Assembly (NCBI RefSeq): GCF_003050835.1
Contig: NZ_QAOJ01000002.1
Span: 1 to 64,000, forward strand
Direction of reading: 5' to 3'
Source: Pseudomonas sp. GV071
GTDB taxonomy: Bacteria > Pseudomonadota > Gammaproteobacteria > Pseudomonadales > Pseudomonadaceae
Length of the DNA stretch: 64,000 nt
The notes under the pieces were generated by a model. That model had not been told where the DNA came from. It ran no database searches and saw only the letters and a program-made list of their open reading frames with translations. Of this stretch, positions 9,728 through 18,339 are shown in pieces. Every line of letters begins with the position of its first letter. Within the stretch, counting starts at the first letter, position 1. The translations under genes and the position numbers were made by a program.

Positions 9728-10768
9728 ATGACCGACAACACCCAGCAATTCGCCAGCGACAACTACTCCGGCATCTGCCCGGAAGCCTGGGCCGCCATGG
9801 CGCAGGCCAACCAGGGCCATGAGCGCGCCTACGGCGAAGACCAATGGACCGCCCGCGCTTCCGACCACTTCCGGCGCCTGTTCGAAACCGACTGCGAGGT
9901 GTACTTCGCCTTCAACGGCACCGCCGCCAACTCCCTGGCCTTGTCGCAGTTGTGCCAGAGCTACCACAGCGTGATCTGCTCGGAGACCGCCCACGTCGAA
10001 ACCGACGAGTGTGGCGCCCCGGAGTTCTTTTCCAACGGTTCCAAACTGCTCACCGCTCGCACTGAAAACGGCAAGCTGACGCCGGCGACCATCCGCGAAA
10101 TCGCCCTCAAACGTCAGGACATCCACTACCCCAAACCGCGTGTAGTGACCCTCACCCAGGCCACCGAAATCGGCAGCGTGTACCGCCCCGAAGAGCTCAA
10201 AGCCATCAGCGACACCTGCCACGAACTGGGCCTCAACCTGCACATGGACGGCGCCCGCTTCGCCAACGCCTGTGCCTTCCTCGACTGCTCGCCGGCCGAA
10301 CTGACCTGGAAAGCCGGCATCGACGTGCTGTGCTTTGGCGGCACCAAAAACGGCATGGCCGTCGGTGAGGCGATTCTGTTCTTCAACAAAGACCTGGCCG
10401 AAGACTTCGACTACCGCTGCAAACAGGCCGGCCAGTTGGCCTCGAAAATGCGTTTCCTCTCCGCCCCCTGGGTCGGCTTGCTGGAAAACGACGCCTGGAT
10501 GAAATACGCCCGCCACGCCAACCACTGCGCGCGCTTGCTGGCCGAACTGGTCAGCGATATTCCGGGGGTCAGTCTGATGTTCCCAGTGGAGGCCAACGGC
10601 GTGTTTCTGCAGCTCTCGGAACCAGCCATTGAAGCGCTGCGGGCGCGGAATTGGCGGTTCTATACGTTTATCGGGGCCGGCGGGGCGCGGTTTATGTGCT
10701 CGTGGGATACGGAAGAAGCGCGGGTACGTGAGTTGGCGGCGGATATTCGGTTGGTGATGCAGGCGTAG
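9728..10768 (+). CDS. ltaE: Low-specificity L-threonine aldolase
   Basis: This is a PLP enzyme that cleaves L-threonine or L-allo-threonine to glycine and acetaldehyde. The product is 346 residues, of usual length. Lys207 in CFGGTKNGM is the likely Schiff-base lysine, and LHMDGARFANA is a family motif. I start at MTDNTQQFAS (9728); eleven extra in-frame residues upstream lie close to a REP element. The gene is divergent from glyA. It supplies a second route into the glycine pool, so its position beside glycine/serine genes makes sense. P. aeruginosa has the same neighbour. Confidence 0.93.
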   Translation: MTDNTQQFASDNYSGICPEAWAAMAQANQGHERAYGEDQWTARASDHFRRLFETDCEVYFAFNGTAANSLALSQLCQSYHSVICSETAHVETDECGAPEFFSNGSKLLTARTENGKLTPATIREIALKRQDIHYPKPRVVTLTQATEIGSVYRPEELKAISDTCHELGLNLHMDGARFANACAFLDCSPAELTWKAGIDVLCFGGTKNGMAVGEAILFFNKDLAEDFDYRCKQAGQLASKMRFLSAPWVGLLENDAWMKYARHANHCARLLAELVSDIPGVSLMFPVEANGVFLQLSEPAIEALRARNWRFYTFIGAGGARFMCSWDTEEARVRELAADIRLVMQA

Positions 10769-10785
10769 GCCGGCGTCCCCTCCAA

Positions 10786-10880
10786 AAGCCTGGGTCCCAG
10801 CCTTCGCTGCGGTCCGACGATTCGGGACGACGGTGGGCTTAACAAAATCTCCGGTCGTCCCAGCGCAGGCTGGGACCCAG
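10786..10880. repeat. Inverted repeat, CTGGGTCCCAGC family
   Basis: CTGGGTCCCAGCCTTCGCTG faces an inverted GCGCAGGCTGGGACCCAG arm. Related units occur near 33,266, 49,794, 52,797, 58,690 and 61,671. Confidence 0.8.
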
Positions 10881-10914
10881 AATCTTTAGCCAACCACCAC
10901 TCACTGAGTTTTTC

Positions 10915-12825
10915 ATGGAAGATCGACACCCCAATAAATCACTGCCGCAACTGCTGATGCTGCTCCCCCTGGAACTCAGCTGGATTGCCCTCACCCTGCT
11001 TTCCCCCGTATTCCTGCCATTAAGCCTGGGCGCCCTTTTCTGGCTCACGCTGTTCCCCGCCTGCGCCCTGTTCAACCGCTTCCGCGGCCAGGTGCCCTAC
11101 CGCCTACAACAGCTGCAATTCTTCTGGCTAATCGGTTTGGGGATTGGCATCGGCCGCTCAATTCCTGCGTTCTGGTTGGCGTTCTGCGTGGGCGCAGCGG
11201 TGATGATTGGCGGCCTGGTTTTGCTGATCAAACTCCCCAAACGCCTGGGCTGGACCCTGGAAGAACAAAAGCCTGCCACGCCCGACGCACTGGAACCCAC
11301 TCCCACCACGAGCGAATGGCGCGGCGCCAGTGCCTGGGGTGGCGGCGAGCCCGAGGTGACGCCCGAGGGCGAGCCGATTCGCCTCTTGGACGTCTGCGAA
11401 ATCGCCATGGGCGGCCCGCTGGTCTGCGACTACCTGCTGCCCGACGGCAGCGTGGTCTTCAACGCCAGCCCCTCGGCGCAGTTCTCAACCAACGGGCGCT
11501 ATTTTGTCTCGCCCATGCCCAGCCGGGGCCGCTGGGGCTTGCTGATTTACGACCGCCAGGAGCGTCTGCTGCATCACTGCAACATCGACCAGTTCTGGGA
11601 GCTGGATGAAGTCACCGATACCGAAGTGGTCGGCCGGGTCAGCCCGCTGACCTCGGACGCGGCGTATCGCCTGTCGTTGAGCGACCTGCTCGCCAATGCC
11701 CAGGTGCAAACGATGGTCGCCGTGCGCGATCTGTGGCTGCCGGACGCGTTCTGGCAGCACCTGCAAGCCGACCACCAATCCCGCACGCTGCCGGCGCCCA
11801 ACGGCGCACCGAAGCTGGAACTGCATACCTGGATTCCCGACAGCCTGATGCCGATGGAAGATCCACTGGCACCGCTGCGCTATCCCGTCGGCGAGCTGTG
11901 GCTGGACGGCGCGGCCACCGGCCTGATGTTGCGTCAGCCCGATCCCGAAATGGTGTTCAGCGATAACGGCTCGGCCTTTGTCTGTGCGGCCACGCGCGGC
12001 GAGCACAGCGGCTACTGGTTATGGCAACGCGGCCAGGCGTGGCGCTTGCTGGATAACCTCTGGCAACGCCTCGACCGCGAACCCCACAGCACCTCGCCCG
12101 ATCTGATCGCCCTGGAAGCCGAGCACATCCGCCTGCGCATGGAGTGGGCGCAGCCGAGTCTGGAGTACGGCGACCACGGCCCCGTGACCTCGTACACCTA
12201 CAGCCAGCTGGAGCTGGAAGTCGGCCAGACGCGGCGCGGCAAACCGCAGCTGGGTTATGCCAACATGCCGGAAGTGGACTTGCTGTTGCCGCTGAACGAC
12301 GCGCCACTGTTGCTGCAAAGCGCGCCGCTGAAAAATGGTGAACGCATGACCTGGCAACCGCTGCGCGACAGCAAGAAAGGCGACCTGAGCGCCTACCAAT
12401 GCCAGATCGGAACCTGGCAGGTGCCGGGCGACTGGGTGCTGGAACATCGGGTGTCCGACTGCGGCCACTTTATTGCCCTGATCGCCTTCGCCGACGCACC
12501 GGCGGTGCTGCACCGCGTGGCGATTGCCGAGCCGCGTAGCGAAAGCCTGCATTGGCTGGCCGACGATATTCTCGATGTTCATCTGCAGGGTTTTATCCAC
12601 GGCCAACTGCACCTGCTGCGGTTGCTGGGACGCAATCGGTATGTGCCGGTTACCGGGCCCGACCAGGGCAATCCCGAGCGGGAAAGTCAATTTGAACAAC
12701 CCGCCCCGGCGCCGGGGCTGGCCTATGAGTTTGCGCAGCGCGACGGTGATTGGCGGCTGTTTTACCGGCAGCAGCATGCCAGCCTCGAACAAGGCGCGTG
12801 GCGGCTACAAGCGCATCGCGGCTGA
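10915..12825 (+). CDS. Unrecognised membrane-anchored protein
   Basis: I do not recognise this 636-residue protein. The N-terminus (about residues 10-110) contains three to four hydrophobic segments, with a GLGIGIGRSIPAFWLAF stretch. A proline-rich linker follows (about 120-140), then some 490 residues rich in W, L and beta-type patterns, including PSAQFSTNGRYFVSPMPSRG and repeated GYWLW- and WRLL-like pieces that resemble beta-propeller blades. No catalytic motif is seen. The last codons and the TGA stop lie inside a REP palindrome. It sits between the threonine aldolase and a glutathione transferase. The function is unknown; the N-terminal anchor suggests an inner-membrane location. Confidence 0.8.
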   Translation: MEDRHPNKSLPQLLMLLPLELSWIALTLLSPVFLPLSLGALFWLTLFPACALFNRFRGQVPYRLQQLQFFWLIGLGIGIGRSIPAFWLAFCVGAAVMIGGLVLLIKLPKRLGWTLEEQKPATPDALEPTPTTSEWRGASAWGGGEPEVTPEGEPIRLLDVCEIAMGGPLVCDYLLPDGSVVFNASPSAQFSTNGRYFVSPMPSRGRWGLLIYDRQERLLHHCNIDQFWELDEVTDTEVVGRVSPLTSDAAYRLSLSDLLANAQVQTMVAVRDLWLPDAFWQHLQADHQSRTLPAPNGAPKLELHTWIPDSLMPMEDPLAPLRYPVGELWLDGAATGLMLRQPDPEMVFSDNGSAFVCAATRGEHSGYWLWQRGQAWRLLDNLWQRLDREPHSTSPDLIALEAEHIRLRMEWAQPSLEYGDHGPVTSYTYSQLELEVGQTRRGKPQLGYANMPEVDLLLPLNDAPLLLQSAPLKNGERMTWQPLRDSKKGDLSAYQCQIGTWQVPGDWVLEHRVSDCGHFIALIAFADAPAVLHRVAIAEPRSESLHWLADDILDVHLQGFIHGQLHLLRLLGRNRYVPVTGPDQGNPERESQFEQPAPAPGLAYEFAQRDGDWRLFYRQQHASLEQGAWRLQAHRG

Positions 12826-12876
12826 AGCCGCTCCTACGGACAGCGCAATTCTGTAGGAGCGGTTTCAACCGCGATC
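12814..12876. repeat. REP palindrome pair overlapping a gene end
   Basis: The left unit, CATCGCGGCTGAAGCCGCTC, contains the TGA stop (12,823-12,825) of the upstream gene. The right unit is in inverted orientation. Confidence 0.85.
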
Positions 12877-12965
12877 CCTGCAAACGGCAGAACCTGACCA
12901 AATACCTGGCCGCCCCCACCATCTGAACTATGTTGTTGCTCCTGAACCTCAGCCGGAGCACCCGC

Positions 12966-13595
12966 ATGGCCAGCCTTATTCTCCATTACGCCCCGCAAAG
13001 CCGCTCCCTGGGTTCCCTGGTGTTGCTGGAAGAACTCGGCGCACCCTATGACCTGCATGTCATGAGCTTGAACGACGGCGACCAGCGCCAGCCGGCCTAC
13101 CTGGCGATCAACCCGATGGGCAAGGTGCCCGCCATCGTCCACAACGGCGCGCTGATTACCGAGCAAGCCGCGATCTTTATCTACCTCGCCGATCTGTTCG
13201 CCCAGGCGGCCCTGGCACCCGCAATCGACGACCCGTTGCGCGGGCCGTACCTGCGCTGGATGGTGTTCTATGGGTCGTGCTTCGAACCTGCCGTGGTAGA
13301 CCACTCGCTGCAGCGCGAACCCGCACCCAAGCGGCGTTCGCCCTATGGCAGCTATGACGAGGTATTGGCGGTAGTCGCGGCGCAGTTGGCCAAAGGGCCG
13401 TATCTGCTGGGGGAACGCTTTAGCGCGGCGGACGTGTTGTGGGCCTCGGCGTTGAACTGGACCACGCACTTTGGCGTGGTGCCGCTGTTGCCGGCGTTCA
13501 AAGCCTATATCGATCGCGTCACCAGCCGCCCGGCGTATAAGCAGGCGACAGCGAAGGATGCGGAGTTGTTGGCCAGACAAGAAGAGGGGTCGTAG
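12966..13595 (+). CDS. Glutathione S-transferase family protein
   Basis: The 209-residue product has the soluble GST layout: an N-terminal thioredoxin-like domain with YAPQSRSLGSLVLLEELGAPY, the cis-proline region MGKVPAIVHNGALITEQAAI (about residues 50-70, including the glutathione-contacting E-Q/S area), and an all-helical C-terminal half. The substrate cannot be told from sequence. It stands alone between two repeats, and its TAG stop is part of the downstream REP unit. Upstream in-frame codons starting at 12,930 are rejected because the fold begins at MASLILHYAP. The nearby gbc genes suggest no specific role. Confidence 0.85.
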   Translation: MASLILHYAPQSRSLGSLVLLEELGAPYDLHVMSLNDGDQRQPAYLAINPMGKVPAIVHNGALITEQAAIFIYLADLFAQAALAPAIDDPLRGPYLRWMVFYGSCFEPAVVDHSLQREPAPKRRSPYGSYDEVLAVVAAQLAKGPYLLGERFSAADVLWASALNWTTHFGVVPLLPAFKAYIDRVTSRPAYKQATAKDAELLARQEEGS

Positions 13596-13664
13596 GAGTG
13601 GCTTCAGCCGCGCCCCCTGCAAACGTCAGAGGTCAACCGCATCGCGGCTGAAGCCGCTCCTACA
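13592..13664. repeat. REP palindrome pair overlapping the GST stop
   Basis: GTAGGAGTGGCTTCAGCCGC starts inside the GST stop codon (TAG, 13,593-13,595). An inverted unit follows, ending next to the gbcB stop. Confidence 0.85.
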
Positions 13665-13678
13665 AGGATGGTGTAATC

Positions 13679-14779
13679 CTAGTAGTCGATGACCACATCC
13701 CCTTTGGGCACACTGCAGCACGACAGGATGTAGCCTTCATCCACGTCTTCGTCGGTGATCCCGCCGTTGTGTTCCATCTCCACTTCACCGGACGTTTTCA
13801 TCACCTTGCAGGTGCCGCAAATACCCATGCCGCACGCTTTGGGAATATGCAGCCCGAGCTTGGCAGCGGCCGCGTGCACGGTCTCGCCCGGTGCCACGCG
13901 AATGCTTTTGCCGGTGGCGGTGAACTCCACCTGATTGAGGTCGGCCGCATCCGGCGCGGGTGCATCGGCGGCCTGCTCGGCGTGCACGATGGCTTCGGCT
14001 TTGTCCTCGGCCGGCGTCGCGCCAAAGGACTCTTCGTGGTAGCGGCTCATGTCGAAGCCATTGGCTTCCAACAGACGCTTCACCGCGCTCATATACGGCG
14101 TCGGGCCGCAGCAGAAAATCTCCCGCTCGCGGAAATCCGGGGCAATCAGTTCCAGCATCGGCTGGTTCAGGTAACCGCGGTAACCGGCCCAGGGCTCACC
14201 TTCACCGTGCTTCTCGCAGATGATGTGCAAGGCAAAGTTGCGGATGCGCGAGGCCATGTGGTCGAGCTCGCGGCGGTAGATCACATCGCGCGGCGAGCGG
14301 GCGCTGTGGACGAACACCATGTCGACATTGGCATTGGTGTCGAAGTACCAGCGCGCCATCGACATCACCGGCGTGATGCCGACGCCGCCGCTCAGATACA
14401 GCACTTTGTCGTTGGGGAAATCGATGGCGTTGAACAGGCCGACCGGGCCGTGCACCGGCAGCTCATCGCCCTCTTTCATATTGTCGTGCAGCCAGTTCGA
14501 CACCTTGCCGCCAGGCACGCGCTTGATGGTCAGCGAGAAGCTGTAGGGCACCGAAGGCGAGCTGGAAATGGTGTACGAACGCATGATCGGCTGGCCGTCG
14601 ATCTCCAGTTCCAGGGTGACGAATTGCCCTGGTTTGAAGAAGAACATGATCGGCTGGTCGGCCATAAAGCAGAAGGTGCGCACATCCCAGGTTTCCTGGA
14701 TCACCTTGACGCAACGCACCAGATGACGGCCATTGGCCCAGGTCTGGGTGTTGACCGGATTGAGGAAGGTGTTGGACAT
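13679..14779 (-). CDS. gbcB: Glycine betaine demethylase, reductase subunit GbcB
   Basis: GbcB passes electrons from NAD(P)H to the Rieske oxygenase GbcA. The 366-residue protein has an FNR-type flavin domain with RSYTISSS at residues 67-74, a nucleotide domain with LYLSGGVGITPVMS (about 130-145), and a C-terminal plant-type [2Fe-2S] domain with CGMGICGTCK and a distal cysteine in SCCSVPKG. The start MSNTFLNPVN at 14779 fits the family; a 72-residue in-frame extension into the divergent promoter region is rejected. The gene is transcribed divergently from gbcA across 310 nt, as in P. aeruginosa. Confidence 0.95.
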   Translation of the reverse strand: MSNTFLNPVNTQTWANGRHLVRCVKVIQETWDVRTFCFMADQPIMFFFKPGQFVTLELEIDGQPIMRSYTISSSPSVPYSFSLTIKRVPGGKVSNWLHDNMKEGDELPVHGPVGLFNAIDFPNDKVLYLSGGVGITPVMSMARWYFDTNANVDMVFVHSARSPRDVIYRRELDHMASRIRNFALHIICEKHGEGEPWAGYRGYLNQPMLELIAPDFREREIFCCGPTPYMSAVKRLLEANGFDMSRYHEESFGATPAEDKAEAIVHAEQAADAPAPDAADLNQVEFTATGKSIRVAPGETVHAAAAKLGLHIPKACGMGICGTCKVMKTSGEVEMEHNGGITDEDVDEGYILSCCSVPKGDVVIDY

Positions 14780-15089
14780 GTTCGCTCCCGCGCTGACGCC
14801 TAGTGACGCCTGACCTGTGATGCCAAGCACTATGGAGGCGATTGTGGGCACGCGCCTAGTGGGCCACTTACCTATCTGCGACATCGGCATGCTCACCGCG
14901 ACCAGCCCCCAACCATAGGGGCTAGCGCGTCGGAAACGGAATTGGCCGTGTCGCCCATGGATAAGGCCATCTACACGCCCGACCCCACACTCCACCTCAT
15001 TCTAGAGAGCGCTGTACAAGCGCCTTGCGTGAACACCAACCGCCATTTTTCGCTGCGCGCACACCGCGATCAGCCATGAGGACAACGAG
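14780..15089. promoter_or_regulatory. Divergent gbcB/gbcA promoter region
   Basis: These 310 nt separate the divergent gbcB and gbcA starts and hold no gene. The region must carry both promoters. GbdR is known to activate gbc genes in P. aeruginosa, so sites are expected here, but I could not pick one out with confidence. Confidence 0.5.
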
Positions 15090-16379
15090 ATGGACACCAC
15101 TACCCTGAGTTTGGGCGACCCGCTGGAACCGGCACGCAAGGCCACCGCCGACATGCTGCAAAAACGCGAGCGCACCTATTCGCTGCCGCAGCCGTTCTAC
15201 AGCGACGAGCGCCTGTTCGATATCGACATGCAGGAGATCTTCCACAAGGAATGGCTGATCGCCGGCATGACCTGCGAGATCCCGGCCAAGGGCAACTACC
15301 TGACCTTCCAATTGGGCAAGAACCCGATCGTGGTTATTCGTGGCGCCGATGGTGTGATCAACGCCTTCCATAACGTCTGCCGCCACCGTGGCTCGCGCCT
15401 GTGCACCGGCGAGAAAGGCAAGGTCGCCAAGCTGGTGTGCCCGTACCACCAGTGGACGTATGAACTCGACGGTCGCCTGCTGTATGCCGGCACCGAAATG
15501 GGCGACGACTTCGACATGAAGAAGTTCGGCCTCAAACCCGTGCATGTGAAAGTGGCGGGCGGCTACATCTTCGTGTCGCTGGCCGAAAACCCGCCCGCCA
15601 TCGACGAATTCCTCTCCACCCTGGCTCATTACATGGAGCCCTACGACATGGAGAACACCAAGGTGGCGGTGCAAACCACCTTGATGGAAAAAGCCAACTG
15701 GAAGCTGGTGATCGAGAACAACCGCGAGTGCTACCACTGCAATGGTTCGCACCCCGAGCTGCTGAAAACCCTGCTGGAGTGGGACGACGTCACCGACCCC
15801 CGCGCCGACCAGGCCTTCAAAGACCACGTGGCCGCGTCCGCTGCCGCCTGGGATGCCGAGAAGATTCCCTACGCCCACGCCAGCTTCGGCCTGCGTAACC
15901 GCATCGTGCGTATGCCGCTGCTCAAAGGCACCGTGTCGATGACCCTGGACGGCAAACAGGGCTGCCAAAAATTGATGGGGCGGATCAAAAACCCCGACCT
16001 CGGCTCCATGCGCATCCTGCACCTGCCGCACTCGTGGAACCACTGCATGGGCGACCACATCATCGTGTTCACCGTGTGGCCGATCAGCGCCCAGGAAACC
16101 ATGGTCACCACCAAATGGATCGTGCACAAAGACGCCGTTGAAGGCGTCGACTACGACCCGGTGCGCATGCGTGAAGTGTGGGATGCCACCAACGACCAGG
16201 ACCGTCGTCTGGCCGAAGAAAACCAGCGCGGGATCAACTCCACCGCGTACCAGCCCGGGCCGTACTCGAAGACCTATGAGTTTGGCGTGGTGAACTTTAT
16301 CGACTGGTACAGCGAGCGGTTGTTGAGCAACCTCGGCGCGGCGCCAGCGCCCTACCTGTACGGCATCAAGACCCAGTGA
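15090..16379 (+). CDS. gbcA: Glycine betaine demethylase, Rieske oxygenase subunit GbcA
   Basis: GbcA removes one methyl group from glycine betaine, giving dimethylglycine and formaldehyde. The 429-residue protein has a Rieske [2Fe-2S] site (Cys97, His99, Cys117, His120, seen as CRH and CPYH). The catalytic domain has His216 and His221 in ECYHCNGSHPE, likely ligands of the mononuclear iron, followed by a NDQDRRLAEENQ segment. A GAGGA site precedes the ATG. It is divergent from its reductase gene gbcB and commits betaine to catabolism. Expected control is by GbdR. Confidence 0.96.
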   Translation: MDTTTLSLGDPLEPARKATADMLQKRERTYSLPQPFYSDERLFDIDMQEIFHKEWLIAGMTCEIPAKGNYLTFQLGKNPIVVIRGADGVINAFHNVCRHRGSRLCTGEKGKVAKLVCPYHQWTYELDGRLLYAGTEMGDDFDMKKFGLKPVHVKVAGGYIFVSLAENPPAIDEFLSTLAHYMEPYDMENTKVAVQTTLMEKANWKLVIENNRECYHCNGSHPELLKTLLEWDDVTDPRADQAFKDHVAASAAAWDAEKIPYAHASFGLRNRIVRMPLLKGTVSMTLDGKQGCQKLMGRIKNPDLGSMRILHLPHSWNHCMGDHIIVFTVWPISAQETMVTTKWIVHKDAVEGVDYDPVRMREVWDATNDQDRRLAEENQRGINSTAYQPGPYSKTYEFGVVNFIDWYSERLLSNLGAAPAPYLYGIKTQ

Positions 16380-16388
16380 TGGCCGTTG

Positions 16389-16496
16389 CCCTCTCCCCTC
16401 TCCCGTAGACGGGAGAGGGGAATCCATCGCCTAACTCGCGACTTGCTCGGTTAGGCTCCCTCGCCCGCCTGCGGGAGAGGGCGGGGGGAGAGGGTT
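16389..16496. repeat. CT-rich palindrome pair
   Basis: CCCTCTCCCGTAGACGGGAG and a second arm set near 16,458-16,496 form a BIME-like pair. It lies between the convergent gbcA and chemoreceptor genes. Confidence 0.75.
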
Positions 16497-16517
16497 GGGT
16501 CCAACGCACATTCAGCG

Positions 16518-18143
16518 CTACACCCTGAACCGCGCCACCATCCCATTCAATTCCACCGCCAAGCGCGACAGATCCTGGCTCGCCGCCGCGGTCTCATTGG
16601 CCCCGGCCGATGACTGCAGGGACAGGTCGCGGATATTGGTCAGGTTACGGTCCACCTCTCGCGCCACCTGCGCCTGCTCTTCCGAGGCGCTGGCGATCAC
16701 CAGGTTGCGTTCGTTGATGGCGGAAATCGCCACAGCGATTTCATCCAGCGCACCACCTGCCGCCTTGGCCACCTCCAGGGTCGAGCGCGCCCGCTCATTG
16801 CTGTTCTGCATGGCGCTCACCGCCTGATCAGTGCCGTGGCGAATGCCACCGACCATCTGCTCGATCTCTTGCGTCGACTGCTGCGTGCGATGGGCCAATG
16901 CCCGCACTTCATCGGCCACCACGGCAAATCCGCGCCCTGCCTCACCGGCACGCGCGGCTTCGATGGCGGCGTTCAGGGCGAGCAGGTTGGTTTGCTCGGC
17001 AATCGAACGAATCACATCGAGCACCTGGCTGATGTCGCGCACCTTGTCGGCCAGTTGCAGCACCTGATCGGCGGAGGTAGTGACATCGTCGGCCAGGCTG
17101 GAAATCGAGTTCACCGTCTGCTGCACCTGCTCGCGGCCACGTTGGGTGGTGCGGTCGGATTCGCGCGAGGCTTCGGAGGTGATCACCGCGTTGCGCGCCA
17201 CCTCTTCCACCGCCGTGGTCATCTCGTTGACGGCAGTGGCGGCCTGCTCGATTTCATCGTTTTGCTGGTGCAGGCCACGGGTGGAATCTTCGGTGACCGC
17301 ACTGAGTTCTTCCGATGCGGACGCCAACTGGTTGGAGGAATCGGCAATGCTCTGAATGGTGGTGCGCAGGCTTTGCTGCATGGTGTGCAACGCGGCGAGC
17401 AAACGTGCCGGCTCATCAGAGCCATCCACCTGGATACGTTCGGTGAGGTCGCCTGCGGCGACGATTTCGGCACTGCGCAGCGCGCGGTTCAGCGGGTTGA
17501 CGATGCTGCGGGTCAGCAGCAGGGCCAGCAACACGGTGGCGATGGCCGCCACGACCATGGTGATGATCACCCAGGTGCGGGCGCTGTAGAACGTCGCACT
17601 GGAGGACGCGGCCGCCGCGTTGACGCCCTTGGTGTTGTATTCGCTCAGCGCGCGCAAGGCCTTGGCCATGGCGTCGGCCTGGGCGTTCATCACCCCGCTG
17701 ACCACTACCAGGGCTTCATCCAGCTTGTTCTGTCGCGACAGCTCCATGACCTTTGCCTGCTCTTGCAGGTAAGCGCTTTGGGCGGTCTTGAAGGCTTGAT
17801 AGAGCGTGGTTTCTTCGCCGCCATCAATCATCGCTTCGTAGCGCGCCTGGGCTTCTTGCATGTCGCGCTTCAACTGCTCGGCGCGGGCTTCGTTGTCCTT
17901 CAGCGCCTGCGGCTCACGAATCAGCAACAAGCGCAGGGTGATGGTGCGCAGCCGCAAGGCACTTTCACTCAGGTTGCCCAGCGCCAGCACGCTGGGCATC
18001 CACTCCTGGTCTACCTCGGCGGCCTCCTCACGCATGCTCGCCATTTGCAGCAAGGCGAAAGAGCCGAGGAAAAACACCAGCAAGGCCACCAAAGCAAAGC
18101 CGATGCCGGCACGCGGAGCGATATTGAGACTGCGAAGGTTCAT
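16518..18143 (-). CDS. Methyl-accepting chemotaxis protein (first of a tandem pair)
   Basis: This 541-residue transmembrane chemoreceptor has an N-terminal membrane segment (about residues 10-32), a four-helix-bundle-type periplasmic sensor (about 33-185), a second membrane segment (about 190-212), a HAMP domain, and a cytoplasmic signalling domain with the hairpin-tip region [20 protein letters not shown]. The start [10 protein letters not shown] is where the first membrane helix begins. The neighbour at 18,340-19,962 has the same layout and nearly the same signalling half, but a different sensor. It lies between gbcA and the etf/dgc genes, so a methylated-amine ligand is possible but not shown. 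Confidence 0.92.
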   Translation of the reverse strand: MNLRSLNIAPRAGIGFALVALLVFFLGSFALLQMASMREEAAEVDQEWMPSVLALGNLSESALRLRTITLRLLLIREPQALKDNEARAEQLKRDMQEAQARYEAMIDGGEETTLYQAFKTAQSAYLQEQAKVMELSRQNKLDEALVVVSGVMNAQADAMAKALRALSEYNTKGVNAAAASSSATFYSARTWVIITMVVAAIATVLLALLLTRSIVNPLNRALRSAEIVAAGDLTERIQVDGSDEPARLLAALHTMQQSLRTTIQSIADSSNQLASASEELSAVTEDSTRGLHQQNDEIEQAATAVNEMTTAVEEVARNAVITSEASRESDRTTQRGREQVQQTVNSISSLADDVTTSADQVLQLADKVRDISQVLDVIRSIAEQTNLLALNAAIEAARAGEAGRGFAVVADEVRALAHRTQQSTQEIEQMVGGIRHGTDQAVSAMQNSNERARSTLEVAKAAGGALDEIAVAISAINERNLVIASASEEQAQVAREVDRNLTNIRDLSLQSSAGANETAAASQDLSRLAVELNGMVARFRV

Positions 18144-18267
18144 GAAGAGTCCGTCCTTTAAAACCGATGGGTAACACGTGAGTACGTACCGAAGGCCGCG
18201 CACATCAGCTATTGCAGCCTAACTGCCTATCGGCGGCAAACTGCCACTACTTGAAGCGACGCCCTAA

Positions 18268-18302
18268 CAAAAACCCAAGTCCCTGCGGCACTTGGGCTTT
18301 TC
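18268..18302 (-). terminator. Rho-independent terminator after the second chemoreceptor gene
   Basis: CCCAAG (18,274-18,279) pairs with CTTGGG (18,291-18,296), extended by flanking A/T pairs. On the minus strand the stem is followed by T residues, just past the stop at 18,340. Confidence 0.7.
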
Positions 18303-18339
18303 GGCGACTCTCGATTAGTAACAGGATATTTCCGGCGTT

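Noticed and set aside
14780..15089. Specific GbdR binding sites between gbcA and gbcB
   Set aside because: Sites are expected from P. aeruginosa work, but I could not align a reliable motif across the island's promoters.
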